Part shown: positions 17,736-26,468 of the stretch, piece after piece
Position numbering within the stretch: position 1 is the stretch's first letter
Layout of the letters: the number at the start of each line of letters is the position of its first letter
Assembly: GCA_021738065.1 (NCBI GenBank)
Contig: JAIPCT010000004.1
Span: forward strand, 16,145 to 80,144
Length of the DNA: 64,000 nucleotides
From: Burkholderiaceae bacterium
GTDB lineage: Bacteria; Pseudomonadota; Gammaproteobacteria; Burkholderiales; Rhodocyclaceae
Direction: 5' to 3'
The notes under the pieces: model-generated
Database searches by the model: none
Told to the model about the DNA's origin: nothing
What the model saw: only the letters and a program-made list of their open reading frames with translations
Program-made: the position numbers and the translations under genes

Positions 17736-19121
17736 TCATGCCGACGACCTCGGATCAAAGGCGTCGCGCACCGCGTCGGCGAACAGGTTGGCCGCCAGCA
17801 CCAGCGCGAACATGAAGCCGAAGGCGGCGACCAGCGACCACCACACCATCGGCTCGCGCGCCAGCTCCATGCGTGCGGTGTTGATCATGGTGCCGAAGGA
17901 AATCGTGGTCGGGTCGACGCCGACGCCGACATAGGACAGCACCGCCTCGGCCAGCACCAGGCCGGAGAAGTCCATCACCAGCGCGATCAGCACGATGTGC
18001 ATCAGGTTGGGCAGGATGTGGCGGCGCATGATGGCGAAGCGGCCGACACCGAAGGACTGCGCCGCCTGGACGAATTCCAGCTCGCGCAGCTTCAGGGTCT
18101 CGCCGCGCAAGAGGCGCGCGACGCCGGTCCAACTGGTCATGCCGAGGATCAGGCACAGCGCCAGCAGCCGCGCATCTGCGCGTTCGGCGGTGGTGGCGAA
18201 CCACTCCGGATGGGTGTCGATCACCACCTGCATCATCAGCACGGCGGCGGCGATCAGCAGCACGCCGGGAATCGAGGACAGCGTCGTGTACAGGTACTGG
18301 ATGATGTCGTCGACCCAGCCGCCCACATAGCCCGCGAGTATGCCCAGCAGGACCGCCAGCGGCAGCATGATCAGCGTCGTCAGGGTGCCGATCAAGAGGC
18401 CCGTGCGTATGCTTTTGAGCGACAGGTAGAGCACGTCCTGCCCCACCTTGTCGGTACCGAAGACGTGGTAGCCGCCGCCCAGCGCCACGGCGATGCCGAA
18501 CAGCGTGAAAATCGCCAGCAGGGTGTACAGCACGGCGCCGCTCGCCGTCTCGCCAGCGCCGACTTTCAGGGCCGGCTTGAACACCACGCCGTAGCGGCGG
18601 TGCAACGCCGCCAGCAGCAGCAGCCAGAGCGCCAGCCCGCCCGCTGCGCCGAGCAGCAGGCGCAGGGCAATATCGTTCTCATGGGCCGCGAGATCCGTGC
18701 CGAGGTGCGCGCCGCCGTGCTTGAGCCTGGGGAACTCGCGCTGCTCGGAGTTTTCCAGCGCCTCGCGGGAGAACAGATGCGTCGCCAGCGGCGCCGAGTA
18801 GGTCTTCTCGCCGCGCAACCGCAGTTGGGAAAGCAGGGCATCGAGCGCCGAATGCACTTCCACCGCATACTGCGCCGCCGTCCCCGCCCTATCGTCGAGG
18901 CGTGCGCGATAGTGCAGGGAGTCGAGCAGCCCGATCAGGACGAAGACGGCGAGCACCGTGGCCGCCGCCATCGCCACGCGGTTCTTCGCCACCCGCCCCC
19001 AGGCGCTGCGCAAGGCATCCTGGCGCCGCGCCCAGATCAGCAGCGCCACAATCACCGCGATCATGACGAACAACAGCACGTCCGACCACAGCAGCATGGG
19101 TTGTACGGCCAGACCCATCAT
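17736..19121 (-). CDS. Peptide ABC transporter permease (YejE/OppC-like)
   Basis: The product has 461 residues. The N-terminal 200 residues include two hydrophobic segments and a periplasmic part, followed by a binding-protein-dependent transport domain with about five further membrane spans. The EAA-type loop is recognisable in LRELEFVQAAQSFGVGRFAI then RHILPNLM. It pairs with the permease encoded upstream to form the membrane channel. An in-frame E element (18544-18566) encodes KVGAGETAS just before a membrane segment. The protein is longer than OppC (about 300 residues), as is typical of the YejE branch. Confidence 0.92.
   Translation of the reverse strand: MMGLAVQPMLLWSDVLLFVMIAVIVALLIWARRQDALRSAWGRVAKNRVAMAAATVLAVFVLIGLLDSLHYRARLDDRAGTAAQYAVEVHSALDALLSQLRLRGEKTYSAPLATHLFSREALENSEQREFPRLKHGGAHLGTDLAAHENDIALRLLLGAAGGLALWLLLLAALHRRYGVVFKPALKVGAGETASGAVLYTLLAIFTLFGIAVALGGGYHVFGTDKVGQDVLYLSLKSIRTGLLIGTLTTLIMLPLAVLLGILAGYVGGWVDDIIQYLYTTLSSIPGVLLIAAAVLMMQVVIDTHPEWFATTAERADARLLALCLILGMTSWTGVARLLRGETLKLRELEFVQAAQSFGVGRFAIMRRHILPNLMHIVLIALVMDFSGLVLAEAVLSYVGVGVDPTTISFGTMINTARMELAREPMVWWSLVAAFGFMFALVLAANLFADAVRDAFDPRSSA
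18544..18566 (+). repeat. E element, short form in frame inside a permease gene (E3)
   Basis: The core GCCGTCTCGCCAGCGCCGAC followed by TTT lies wholly within the YejE-like gene. On the gene strand it gives KVGAGETA at about residues 186-193, in the loop before a membrane span. Confidence 0.75.
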
Positions 19122-19143
19122 GGTAAAAACTTTCTTGCATCAA

Positions 19144-19217
19144 CCACGGCGACACGGCGAAAAGCCAACGCCAGCTTGTTATCCATGACTTTCGCCGTGC
19201 CGCCGTGCACGCCGTGG
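19144..19217. repeat. 9-bp-unit hairpin repeat R6 (CACGGCG variant)
   Basis: The arms are at 19144-19159 and 19193-19217. The element begins 22 nt upstream of the YejE-like start and ends 19 nt after the stop of the upstream permease, filling the intercistronic gap. Confidence 0.92.
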
Positions 19218-19236
19218 TTAACCAATTTCTCCAGCC

Positions 19237-20214
19237 TCATTGCAGGCGCACCCGCGGATCGGCCAGGGTGTAGGAGAAATCGGTCAGCAGCAAACCCAGG
19301 ATGTAGAGCACCGAGCCGATGAACACCATCGAGCGCACCACGGCGAAATCCTGAGCGTTGATGGCGTCGATGGTGTAGCTGCCGAGGCCCGGAATGCCGA
19401 AGAAAGATTCGGTCAGCAGGCTGCCCATGAACAGGGTCGGGATCACCACCACGACGCCGGTGAGGATGGGGATCAGGGCATTGCGCAGCACGTGGCGGAA
19501 CAGCACCACGCGCTCGGGCAGGCCCTTGGCGCGCGCCGTGCGCACATAGTCGCGCGTGATCTCTTCCAGAAAAACGGTGCGATACCAGCGCGCCGAAGCG
19601 CCGATGCCGCCGACCACGCCGATGATCACCGGCAGGACCAAAAACTTGCCGGCATCCAGCCCCCCGCTGTAGCCCGAGATCGGCACCAGGTGGAGGATTT
19701 TCGACACCAGCCACTGGCCGCCGATGATGTAGAACAGGCCGGAGATCGACATCATCGCCACGCACAGCACGACGCCGTAAAAATCCAGCCGGGTGGCGCG
19801 AAAGAACACCAGCAGCAGGGCAAAGGACACCGCCACGAACAGACCGAGGACGAAAGTCGGCAGCGCAATGGCGAGGCTCGGCCCCATGCGCGTCGAGATC
19901 TCGCGGGATATGTCGCGGCCGTCGTCGGCGCGGCCAAAATCGCCGACGAACATGCGTACCGATTTGCTGAAAAATATCGTGTCGGTCAGCGCCGCGCTGC
20001 CGGTCGCCGCGCTGTTCCACATCAGCGGCCGGTCGTAGCCGCGCTCGGCCTTCCATTTCTGGATCGCGTCGGGCGTGACGCGCTTGGCGCCGAGCTGCAT
20101 GCGCGCCATGTCGTCGGGCGTATTCACCACGAAGAACAGGCCAAAGGTAATCAGATTGACGCCGATCAGGATCGGCAGGGCGTACAGCAGGCGTCGTATC
20201 GTGTAGGCGAGCAT
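19237..20214 (-). CDS. Peptide ABC transporter permease (YejB/OppB-like)
   Basis: The product has 325 residues with about six membrane spans and the inner-membrane component domain of peptide permeases. The first span (YTIRRLLYALPILIGVNLITF) and the cytoplasmic EAA loop (EITRDYVRTARAKGLPERVVLF then RHVLRNALIP) are characteristic. It forms the channel with the YejE-like protein. Its ATG overlaps the TGA of the upstream DUF457 gene by one base (TGATG), so translation is probably coupled. No solute-binding protein gene is found in the cluster. Confidence 0.92.
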   Translation of the reverse strand: MLAYTIRRLLYALPILIGVNLITFGLFFVVNTPDDMARMQLGAKRVTPDAIQKWKAERGYDRPLMWNSAATGSAALTDTIFFSKSVRMFVGDFGRADDGRDISREISTRMGPSLAIALPTFVLGLFVAVSFALLLVFFRATRLDFYGVVLCVAMMSISGLFYIIGGQWLVSKILHLVPISGYSGGLDAGKFLVLPVIIGVVGGIGASARWYRTVFLEEITRDYVRTARAKGLPERVVLFRHVLRNALIPILTGVVVVIPTLFMGSLLTESFFGIPGLGSYTIDAINAQDFAVVRSMVFIGSVLYILGLLLTDFSYTLADPRVRLQ

Positions 20215-21305
20215 CAGGGCTTCAGGGTGCGGCTCAGCGCGGAAACATCGCGCCCCAGGAGCATAGCGACAAAATTGCCGCGCATCGCCGGTGAAAAATC
20301 ATGCCGGCTGACGAATTCCGTCAACGCGCCCGCCGCGCGCCATTCGATGCCCCAGATCGGCGCCACCACCGTCGGCAGCATGGCGTAGCGCGCATCGCCG
20401 ACGAATCCCGGCTGCGCCGCCGTCTGCACGATGAAGCCTTCGGAAAACACCCGGAAGCGTTCGATGTCGCGCAAGCGCCGGGCATCGCCCGCCGCCAGCC
20501 TTTCGGCCGCCGCCGCATCGATCAGCAGCGCCGACTCGCCCGGATAGTGGCGCGAACTCGGCCCCATGTGAAAGGCGTCGACCTGTACCCGACCGTCATG
20601 GACATACAGCGAACGCCACAGCACCAGGTTGGCCATCGATGGCTTCACCGAAAGCTGGCTGGGCTGGTGACCGCGCGCCTGCGCCAGCGCCACGGCGGCG
20701 GTTTCCACCCGCTGCTGCTGGAAAAAACTGAAACTGAAATAGGCCAGGCCGAGGGCCAGGCTCCAGCGCACCGCCTGCGAACCCGGCCGCCGCAGGAAGA
20801 TAAACAGCGGCACGGCGATCAGCAGCGTAAACAGCGGGTCAACCACCGCGATCAGGTTCCAGGCCGACTTGGCCTGCGAAAACGGCAGCCACAGGTGGGT
20901 GCCGTAACTGGTGCAGGCATCCAGCAGCGGATGCGGCAGGTAGCCGGCCAGGGCGCAGACATACAGCGCGCCGAAATTGATCCGCCGCCGGAGCAGCGGC
21001 CACAGCAGCAGCGCCGCGATCAGGGCGCCGAATGGCACGAAGGCCAGCGCGTGGGAGAAGTGGCGGTGATAGTCGAGCACCAGCAGCGCGTCGCCGCCGC
21101 TTTGTATCAGCGCATCGGCATCGGGCAGCAGGCCGGCCGCCGCGCCAATCAGCGCCGCCAGCCGCCGCCGGCCGAGAATGCCCGCCGCCGTGTTCCCATG
21201 CGGCTGCGCGGTCGGAACCGAGATCGACGCCGAGCTTGGAACCGAGCGTGGAACCACCGCCGCCGCCAGCGCCGCGCCCATCAGGGCGTGAGTCAAAATA
21301 TCCAT
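20214..21305 (-). CDS. DUF457-family membrane-bound metal-dependent hydrolase
   Basis: The product has 363 residues. The N-terminus has the family signature MDILTHALMGAAL, followed by DADALI and HRHFSHAL, whose Asp and His residues are the presumed metal ligands. Several membrane spans follow and the C-terminal 150 residues are soluble. YdjM/YfhO-like relatives are predicted membrane hydrolases of unknown substrate. The start at 21305 is chosen because it begins the conserved N-terminus; the longer frame overlaps the divergent gene region. It is coupled to the peptide permease gene by a 1-nt overlap. Confidence 0.85.
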   Translation of the reverse strand: MDILTHALMGAALAAAVVPRSVPSSASISVPTAQPHGNTAAGILGRRRLAALIGAAAGLLPDADALIQSGGDALLVLDYHRHFSHALAFVPFGALIAALLLWPLLRRRINFGALYVCALAGYLPHPLLDACTSYGTHLWLPFSQAKSAWNLIAVVDPLFTLLIAVPLFIFLRRPGSQAVRWSLALGLAYFSFSFFQQQRVETAAVALAQARGHQPSQLSVKPSMANLVLWRSLYVHDGRVQVDAFHMGPSSRHYPGESALLIDAAAAERLAAGDARRLRDIERFRVFSEGFIVQTAAQPGFVGDARYAMLPTVVAPIWGIEWRAAGALTEFVSRHDFSPAMRGNFVAMLLGRDVSALSRTLKP

Positions 21306-21452
21306 GGCCGAATAGTAGAGCCTATTGGCGAATGAATCACGCGCGGCGGCGGCCAAATCGGCACCTACCCGTTCCGCCCGGAATTGGCGTTTGCGCCGCC
21401 CTGGCCTAAAATTGCGCCTTTCCAAATCCTGCCGCGTAACAAGGGGAACATC

Positions 21453-21809
21453 TTGAAATTTCCGACCGCCCTGATCCTCCTGCTGAGCCTGACCGCTCCG
21501 CTACCCGCCCTTGCCGACGCAATCGAGGCCGGCGTCAGCGCCGTGAGAAACCTCGGCACCCTGAACGGACAGGCGCTGGCCTGCGCCGACCGCGATGCCG
21601 CCGCCCACGCCAAGATGCTGATGCTGGCCCATTCGCCGAAGACGGCGCGCTTCGGCAGCGCCTATGAAGAGGCGACGCAGGAAGGCTACCTGGCCCAGGC
21701 CCGCCCCGGCGCGACCTGCCCCGACGCCAAAACCCGCGCCGGCAAGATCGAGGAAGTTGCACAGCAATTGCGCAGCGTTCTCCCGGCCGCCGCGCCGGCG
21801 GCGAAATAA
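21453..21809 (+). CDS. Small exported protein of unknown function
   Basis: The product has 118 residues from a TTG start at 21453 with AAGGGG just upstream. The N-terminus is a signal sequence (PTALILLLSLTAPLPALADA). The mature part is mostly helical with two Cys residues (about 48 and 91) that could form a disulfide. No family is recognised. It lies 5 nt upstream of the SCO-family gene, so a role linked to copper or redox chemistry in the periplasm is possible. Confidence 0.65.
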   Translation: MKFPTALILLLSLTAPLPALADAIEAGVSAVRNLGTLNGQALACADRDAAAHAKMLMLAHSPKTARFGSAYEEATQEGYLAQARPGATCPDAKTRAGKIEEVAQQLRSVLPAAAPAAK

Positions 21810-21814
21810 CCGCG

Positions 21815-22492
21815 ATGCGCGTCTTGCGTGCAGCCGCCTTCGGCCTCGCCTGCGGCGCGGCCGTGGCGGCCCTGGCCGCGCCTGCGGCCAAGTCGACCAA
21901 TGGCAAGGCGGCGGCGCCGACGCCGAAGCACAGCGAAGAAGCGCTGCCGGACGGCCCGCTGCTGCCGCGCTACCTATTGCAGGATCACAACGGCCGGGCG
22001 CTGACCCACGAAGATTTTCCCGGCCGCTTCCAACTCGTCAGCTTCGGCTTCACCTCCTGCCCCGATGTCTGCCCGACCACTCTGGTTGCCTACAAGAACA
22101 TCCTCGCCGCGCTGGGCAAACAGGCTGAACGCCTGCAGCCGATTTTCATCAGCGTCGACCCCGAGCGCGACACCCCGTCCATGCTGCGCGAATACACCAC
22201 CGCCTTCGATCCACGCATTCTTGGCCTGACCGCCAGCCCAGAACTGGTGCGCCACGCCGCCGACAGCTTCAAGGTGCGCTATGAAAAGGTGCGCGAACCC
22301 GGCGCCGCGCCGGATGTGTACACCATGGACCACTCGACCGGGATGTATTTGCTGGGCACCGACGGCCGCTTCCTGGCCAAGTTCGCCATGACCCTGGCGC
22401 CGAAGGAAGCCGCGGCGCGCATTCGCCGCCAGATTGAGGCCGACCACTCGCTCCTGCCGACCGGCCCGCGCCGCGGCTCGCCGCAGCGCTGA
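21815..22492 (+). CDS. SCO1/SenC-family copper chaperone or thiol protein
   Basis: The product has 225 residues with a signal or membrane-anchor region (about 1-22) and a thioredoxin-like domain. The metal and redox motif is TSCPDVCPT, and the distal conserved His lies in YTMDHSTGMYLL. The block ISVDPERDTP is also diagnostic. SCO proteins deliver copper to cytochrome oxidase CuA centres or act as periplasmic thiol reductases. The gene follows a small exported protein; a small cytochrome c gene is convergent downstream. Confidence 0.93.
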   Translation: MRVLRAAAFGLACGAAVAALAAPAAKSTNGKAAAPTPKHSEEALPDGPLLPRYLLQDHNGRALTHEDFPGRFQLVSFGFTSCPDVCPTTLVAYKNILAALGKQAERLQPIFISVDPERDTPSMLREYTTAFDPRILGLTASPELVRHAADSFKVRYEKVREPGAAPDVYTMDHSTGMYLLGTDGRFLAKFAMTLAPKEAAARIRRQIEADHSLLPTGPRRGSPQR

Positions 22493-22525
22493 GCATCGGC
22501 GCCGCGCGCGTAATCGTGCGCGGAC

Positions 22526-22816
22526 CTACTTGAACTTGTAGTAGGTCTGGTTCAGCCAGGCCGCGACATTGGCCTCGTCTTCGGGAAACCAGCCGGCACC
22601 GGTCTGCGCGCTGCAGGCCGCCACGCGCTGGCCGAGGGCAACGGCGTTGTTGATCAGGCGCGGCTTGCGCGTGTACATCGCCGAACCGTCGCCGCCCAGC
22701 AACTTCACGTGACAGGCCACGCACTGTTTGTCGTGCAGCGGCTTGCCAAGTTTCGGATCGGCCCCGGCCTGCACCGAAATCGGCAGCAGCAGGCACAGCA
22801 GCATCAGGATACGCAT
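22526..22816 (-). CDS. Small cytochrome c-like protein
   Basis: The product has 96 residues with a clear signal sequence (MRILMLLCLLLPISVQAGA). A single CVACH haem motif follows at about residue 32, with KLGKPLHDKQ before it. A Met in GSAMYTRK could be the second axial ligand. A similar short protein is common in betaproteobacteria. A periplasmic electron-transfer role is likely. Confidence 0.82.
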   Translation of the reverse strand: MRILMLLCLLLPISVQAGADPKLGKPLHDKQCVACHVKLLGGDGSAMYTRKPRLINNAVALGQRVAACSAQTGAGWFPEDEANVAAWLNQTYYKFK

Positions 22817-22856
22817 GGCGTTTCTCCTTTCAGGAATCGCTCGCCACCCACCGCGA

Positions 22857-23108
22857 TCACTGCAGGTAGGTGATCTGCATTTTCGAATCGAGCCCGGTCA
22901 CCATGTCGAGGATTTCCTCGGTGAAGGCTTCGTCCTCGTCGCTCCAAGTGGCATCGGGCGCGGTGGAATTGGTGACCAGCGGCGCGATGTCGAAATCGAT
23001 GAAGCGATCGCCGTGCTTCAGCACATGGATGCCGGAAGCATGTTCGACCAGCTCCCAGTCATCGGGCACTTCAAGTTCGGCATGCAATTCAAGCGAGAGT
23101 TTTTTCAT
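22857..23108 (-). CDS. Hypothetical protein, 83 residues
   Basis: The start at 23108 (MKKLSLELH) is chosen over an upstream ATG because the short form opens on a clean beta-strand-like segment. The product is acidic, with segments such as DDWELVEHASGIHVLKHGD and EDEAFTEEILDMV. No known domain was recognised. The codon use matches the neighbouring genes, so it looks real. It is transcribed with the downstream cytochrome gene. Confidence 0.6.
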   Translation of the reverse strand: MKKLSLELHAELEVPDDWELVEHASGIHVLKHGDRFIDFDIAPLVTNSTAPDATWSDEDEAFTEEILDMVTGLDSKMQITYLQ

Positions 23109-23250
23109 GGGATTCTCCAGGAAGGCCAATAGTCAGCTGCATATCCTAATCCCTCGACGGCAAAGATTCGTGCCGCCCGCCAAATTTGCCGCTAGCCGCA
23201 GCCGTGCCAGCGGTCAGCCGTCGAGAAGTCGATGGAACGTCAAACGATCA

Positions 23251-23369
23251 CCACGGAAGCGCGCGGCGAGCCAGGGTTTCCGTTTCGCGGTCAGACAACG
23301 GCGGTCACGAAGGGGGGGGCGGTACTGTCTTCGCCCGTGATTTCTCCGTGCTCTCCGTGTTCTCCGTGG
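23251..23369. repeat. 9-bp-unit hairpin repeat R7 (CACGGAG variant, left arm decayed)
   Basis: The right arm at 23344-23369 carries three CTCCGTG-type units. The left arm near 23251-23270 starts with CCACGGA and is decayed further in. A G8 run lies between the arms. It lies 25 nt beyond the stop of the gene at 23395-24162. Confidence 0.7.
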
Positions 23370-23394
23370 TGATGCTTTTCAAGTTGGCTGGCGC

Positions 23395-24162
23395 CTAATG
23401 CAGCCGTCGCGACTGCTGCCAGGCAATCACCGCCTGATTCGCGCTGGCGAACATCGGTTCGGCGATTTCCTGCGGCAAGGCCTTGCGCAGCGCGGCGAAC
23501 AGCGCTTCGGTGGATTCGCGGGCCAACTCGGTGCTGGCCGCCGCCTCGGCCAGGCAGCGCAGCTGGATGTGGGCCAGCGCATCGGCCACCAGGCGCCAGC
23601 CCAGCAGCGGCATGCGGCCGATCAGCGCCAGCATCATGCTGCCCAGCGCCGCCTGCAAGGCCTGCGCCTCCTCGCCCACCTCGCTGGCGATCATCGCGTG
23701 CCACAAGGCCAGATGGATGTTGCGCCGCAGCTCCATTTTGAAATCGACGGCATTGCCCTCGGCCGCCTCGATCGCCGCAAACTGCTGCTGAAAGCGCGCC
23801 TCGGCCGCCGCATCGAGATCGTTGCGCAAGGTGCCGAGCAAGGCGCTGACGCCGGGAATGGCGCTCAGGCCAAAGGCCTGGCAATACGCCAGGCCCCACT
23901 GGTCGATGCCGGCCGCCAGCAAGGCCAGGCGCAGGGCCCGCGCCTGCTCGCCATCCGCCGCGCGCACCCAGTTCTTCGCCCGCCGCCCCAGCTCCCCCAC
24001 CGCCGCGTCGAGCGCCTCGATGTCCGCCGCCAGCGTCAGGCGGAACAGGCGGCCGAAAGCATCCTGCGCCATGTGCGCGGCCAGGCGCTGCAGCTCGGGC
24101 GCGGCCAGCGCCGCCAGCCCGTCGGCCGGCAAGGCGAAGGCGCCGGCGGTGTCATCGTTCAT
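23395..24162 (-). CDS. Hypothetical helical protein, 255 residues
   Basis: The start at 24162 (MNDDTAGAF) is chosen because upstream residues are shadow of the opposite-strand YaiI gene. The product is Ala/Leu-rich and predominantly helical throughout, with no signal sequence or membrane span. Segments such as FKMELRRNIHLALWHAMIASE suggest a helical bundle. No family was recognised. It is divergent from the YaiI gene with a 30-nt gap, so the two share a promoter region. Confidence 0.65.
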   Translation of the reverse strand: MNDDTAGAFALPADGLAALAAPELQRLAAHMAQDAFGRLFRLTLAADIEALDAAVGELGRRAKNWVRAADGEQARALRLALLAAGIDQWGLAYCQAFGLSAIPGVSALLGTLRNDLDAAAEARFQQQFAAIEAAEGNAVDFKMELRRNIHLALWHAMIASEVGEEAQALQAALGSMMLALIGRMPLLGWRLVADALAHIQLRCLAEAAASTELARESTEALFAALRKALPQEIAEPMFASANQAVIAWQQSRRLH

Positions 24163-24192
24163 AATCCAGACCTCTGAGTCGAAGACCGCATT

Positions 24193-24651
24193 ATGCAGAT
24201 CTGGGTCGATGCCGACGCCTGCCCCGGCGTCATCAAGGAAATTCTCTACCGCGCGGCGACGCGCCACGCCCTGCAACTCACCCTGGTCGCCAACCAGTGG
24301 CTGCGCGTGCCGCCCTCGCCCCACATCCGCTGCGTGCAGGTAGCGCAGGGCTTCGACGTCGCCGACAGCCACATCGTCGACCATGTCGCAGCCGGCGACC
24401 TGGTGATCACCGCCGACATTCCGCTGGCCGCGCTGGTGATCGACAAGCAGGCCTTCGCGATCAACCCGCGCGGCGAGTTCTACAGCGCCGAAAACATCCG
24501 CCAGCTGCTCGACATGCGCAACTTCATGGACGGCTTGCGCAGCAGCGGCGTCGACACCGGCGGCCCCGCCGCCTTCAGCCAGGGCGACCGGCAGAGCTTC
24601 GCCAACCAGCTCGACCGCTTCATCGCGCAAAGGCGCAAGCCGGGCGGGTGA
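24193..24651 (+). CDS. YaiI/YqxD-family (DUF188) protein
   Basis: The product has 152 residues. It has the family N-terminus [18 protein letters not shown], the [16 protein letters not shown] segment in the middle, and the late [16 protein letters not shown]. The invariant acidic residues suggest a PIN-like nuclease fold, but the function of the family is not established. Length and motifs are normal for the family. Confidence 0.9.
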   Translation: MQIWVDADACPGVIKEILYRAATRHALQLTLVANQWLRVPPSPHIRCVQVAQGFDVADSHIVDHVAAGDLVITADIPLAALVIDKQAFAINPRGEFYSAENIRQLLDMRNFMDGLRSSGVDTGGPAAFSQGDRQSFANQLDRFIAQRRKPGG

Positions 24652-24709
24652 CGCGGTTGTCTGGCGCGGTGCCATGCGCGCGCCTGTCTTCGGCCGCCCT
24701 TCCCTCGCA

Positions 24710-24798
24710 GCAACGCCGTCTCGCCATCCGCAGCGGCGAGGAGAGCGTAGTTTGCTCGACCGCCTTGCAGCGCAGGGGACTCATCAGCGCCGACTTTT
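24710..24798 (+). repeat. E element, long form (E4)
   Basis: About 89 bp that align end to end with the copy at 43444-43532 at roughly 90 percent identity. The ends match the short form (GCCGTCTCGCCA at the left, CAGCGCCGACTTTT at the right), so the short form equals the long form minus its inner 60 or so bases. Confidence 0.85.
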
Positions 24799-25023
24799 CG
24801 CCATGCGGCCGGCGGCACGTGTGGCAAATTTCCCCTTGACCTTGTCTTGTAGCTTTCAATACTTGACGTGAAATACCGTGATCGGAGCGACGAGTGATAG
24901 TCGAGCGAAGCGAGCCCATCAGTAGCCCCCCCCTATGAGGGGGGGGGGGGGAAGGGGGGAGCAGGCCTTCAACTTAGCTTTTTCGTGTTGCATTTTCTGC
25001 GGGTGGAGAGTGTTGCCATGAGC

Positions 25024-25051
25024 TTTGGGTGTTACCCTAGTGTTACCCAAA
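25024..25051. promoter_or_regulatory. Candidate toxin-antitoxin operator
   Basis: TTTGGGT at 25024-25030 and ACCCAAA at 25045-25051 form an inverted repeat. Within it TGTTACCC occurs twice (25030 and 25041), 11 bp apart, one helical turn. The site lies 19 nt before the antitoxin start, suiting autoregulation. Confidence 0.5.
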
Positions 25052-25070
25052 AGGCGACAGGAATCCAATC

Positions 25071-25355
25071 ATGTCCACGACTTCACTAAAACTCTCTGAC
25101 GAACTCAAGCAACGAGCCACCGCTGCTGCGGAAAAAAAAGGAGTCTCTCCGCATGCGTTCATGGTCCATGCAATAGAGCAGGCCGCCACGGCAGCCGAGC
25201 AGCGAGCCAGTTTCGTGAGCGAGGCTCAAGCGGCGAGAGAACACATGTTGACCACCGGGAAGGGCTACGATGCCAGCGAGGTTCATTCCTACCTGAAGGC
25301 GCGCATATCTGGCAAAAAATCTGTGAAACCGAAAGCCAGATCTTGGCAAAGCTGA
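25071..25355 (+). CDS. Ribbon-helix-helix antitoxin
   Basis: The product has 94 residues. The N-terminus (TTSLKLSDELKQRATAAAEKKGVSPHAFMVHAIEQ) is a CopG/Arc-type ribbon-helix-helix DNA-binding domain. The C-terminal half is helical and basic, suited to wrapping the toxin. It would neutralise the toxin encoded next and repress the operon by binding the operator upstream. The stop overlaps the toxin start by 13 nt. Confidence 0.88.
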   Translation: MSTTSLKLSDELKQRATAAAEKKGVSPHAFMVHAIEQAATAAEQRASFVSEAQAAREHMLTTGKGYDASEVHSYLKARISGKKSVKPKARSWQS

Positions 25356-25648
25356 TCTACTCGGGGCGCGCACTCGCCGACCTGGAAAGGCTGACCGACT
25401 TTCTGATGGCGATCGATACGTCAGCCGCTGAAGAGACTGTCGGATTGATCGAGGAAGCGGTTAAGTTGCTGACTCGTCATCCGCTGATCGGTCGCCCCGT
25501 TGAGAGCGCCATGCGAGAACTGGTGATATCTCGCGGACATACCGGTTACATTGCCCTCTATTGCTTTGAGGAAGAGCAGGATGCTGTTCTGGTTTTTGCG
25601 ATCCGCCATCAACGCGAAGTCGGCTATCGGGGGCAGGACGATGGCTGA
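25343..25648 (+). CDS. ParE/RelE-family toxin
   Basis: The product has 101 residues from a TTG start overlapping the antitoxin gene by 13 nt. The sequence has the family layout: an initial beta strand (LIYSGRALADLERLTDF), a helical hairpin, then ELVISRGHTGYIALYCF and a final strand with VFAIRHQREVGY. ParE-like members poison DNA gyrase and RelE-like members cut mRNA; the ALADLERL form and R-H-Q end lean to ParE, but this is not certain. Confidence 0.88.
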   Translation: MAKLIYSGRALADLERLTDFLMAIDTSAAEETVGLIEEAVKLLTRHPLIGRPVESAMRELVISRGHTGYIALYCFEEEQDAVLVFAIRHQREVGYRGQDDG

Positions 25649-25783
25649 GATCGGCCATCAGGAGACGCTGACAAGGCCAGGGAGTTGCGATCCGGGACGT
25701 CCGGTCTACACCCGACAGCCGACGCTCAAGAACGAATACACAATGCGCTTAACCTTCGACCCCGATCGTTTCGCAACTATCGC

Positions 25784-26404
25784 TTACTGTGCGAGCATGT
25801 TTCCATTCAATCCACGAGTAGATTGAATGTACCGCTGTGGCACGTAATCGGTCAGCCAGACCCCATTGGCCGAGAGATAGAACTCATGGCCATCTACGTG
25901 CATAGCGCGCGACAAAATTGGCAATACCACAGGCTTGCCATGACGCTGTCCAACGTGGATTGCCGTTACTTCGTCTGCCGACAGGTGTACATGATTCCTG
26001 GAGCGTTTGCTGATTCCTGTCGTCAGGATCGAGGCGACAAATCGTTGTGCCGTGCCGTGGAAGAGAAACTCGGGCGGCTCGACCGGTGCGAGACCGACGT
26101 CAGTGGCTGCAATCGAGTGTCCCTGGTTGGCCCGGATGTAAAGGCCGTCGCTTGAGATCGCAAAGCGCTGCTTATCGCTCACGGCGACGACCGTGCGGAC
26201 TTGTTCAGGCGACAGTCGCTTGCCGCAACGGTTCGATTGCCTGACTAGTTCCTCGATGTTTGCCCAACCGTGGGCGTCGAGATGAATTCCGACTTTCTCC
26301 GGCCCATGGCGTAGAGCAAAGGACAAAAAACGGCTGATCGCGCCGAGTTCTTTCTCAATTGCAATTTGAGTTGCGTGGCAGGCTTTGCGGTTCTGTCGCT
26401 TCAT
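25784..26404 (-). CDS. kptA: RNA 2'-phosphotransferase (Tpt1/KptA)
   Basis: The product has 206 residues from the ATG at 26404. The family blocks are clear: SRFLSFALRHGP near residue 26, the winged-helix segment through GWANIEELVRQ, RANQGHS, LFHGTAQRF, and RNHVHLS. The conserved Arg-His-Arg-Arg set of the active site is present. The enzyme uses NAD+ to remove an internal RNA 2'-phosphate, producing ADP-ribose 1''-2''-cyclic phosphate. The gene lies 64 nt downstream of rtcB on the same strand, so the two form an RNA-repair pair. A last segment after VWLTDYVPQRYIQS is less conserved. Confidence 0.93.
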   Translation of the reverse strand: MKRQNRKACHATQIAIEKELGAISRFLSFALRHGPEKVGIHLDAHGWANIEELVRQSNRCGKRLSPEQVRTVVAVSDKQRFAISSDGLYIRANQGHSIAATDVGLAPVEPPEFLFHGTAQRFVASILTTGISKRSRNHVHLSADEVTAIHVGQRHGKPVVLPILSRAMHVDGHEFYLSANGVWLTDYVPQRYIQSTRGLNGNMLAQ

Positions 26405-26468
26405 CACTGGACCGAGGATGCATAGAGGGCTGGCGTCGATTCCATCCTGTCTTGGGCTGCATTGCCGT

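Larger units (their letters stand above)
24652..25070. other. Intergenic stretch at the left edge of the accessory region
   Basis: No gene is supported. It contains a long E element (24710-24798), a C8 tract facing a G13 tract across a short spacer (about 24926-24951), and the toxin-antitoxin operator at 25024-25051. The homopolymer pair could form a hairpin or be prone to length variation. Confidence 0.75.
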
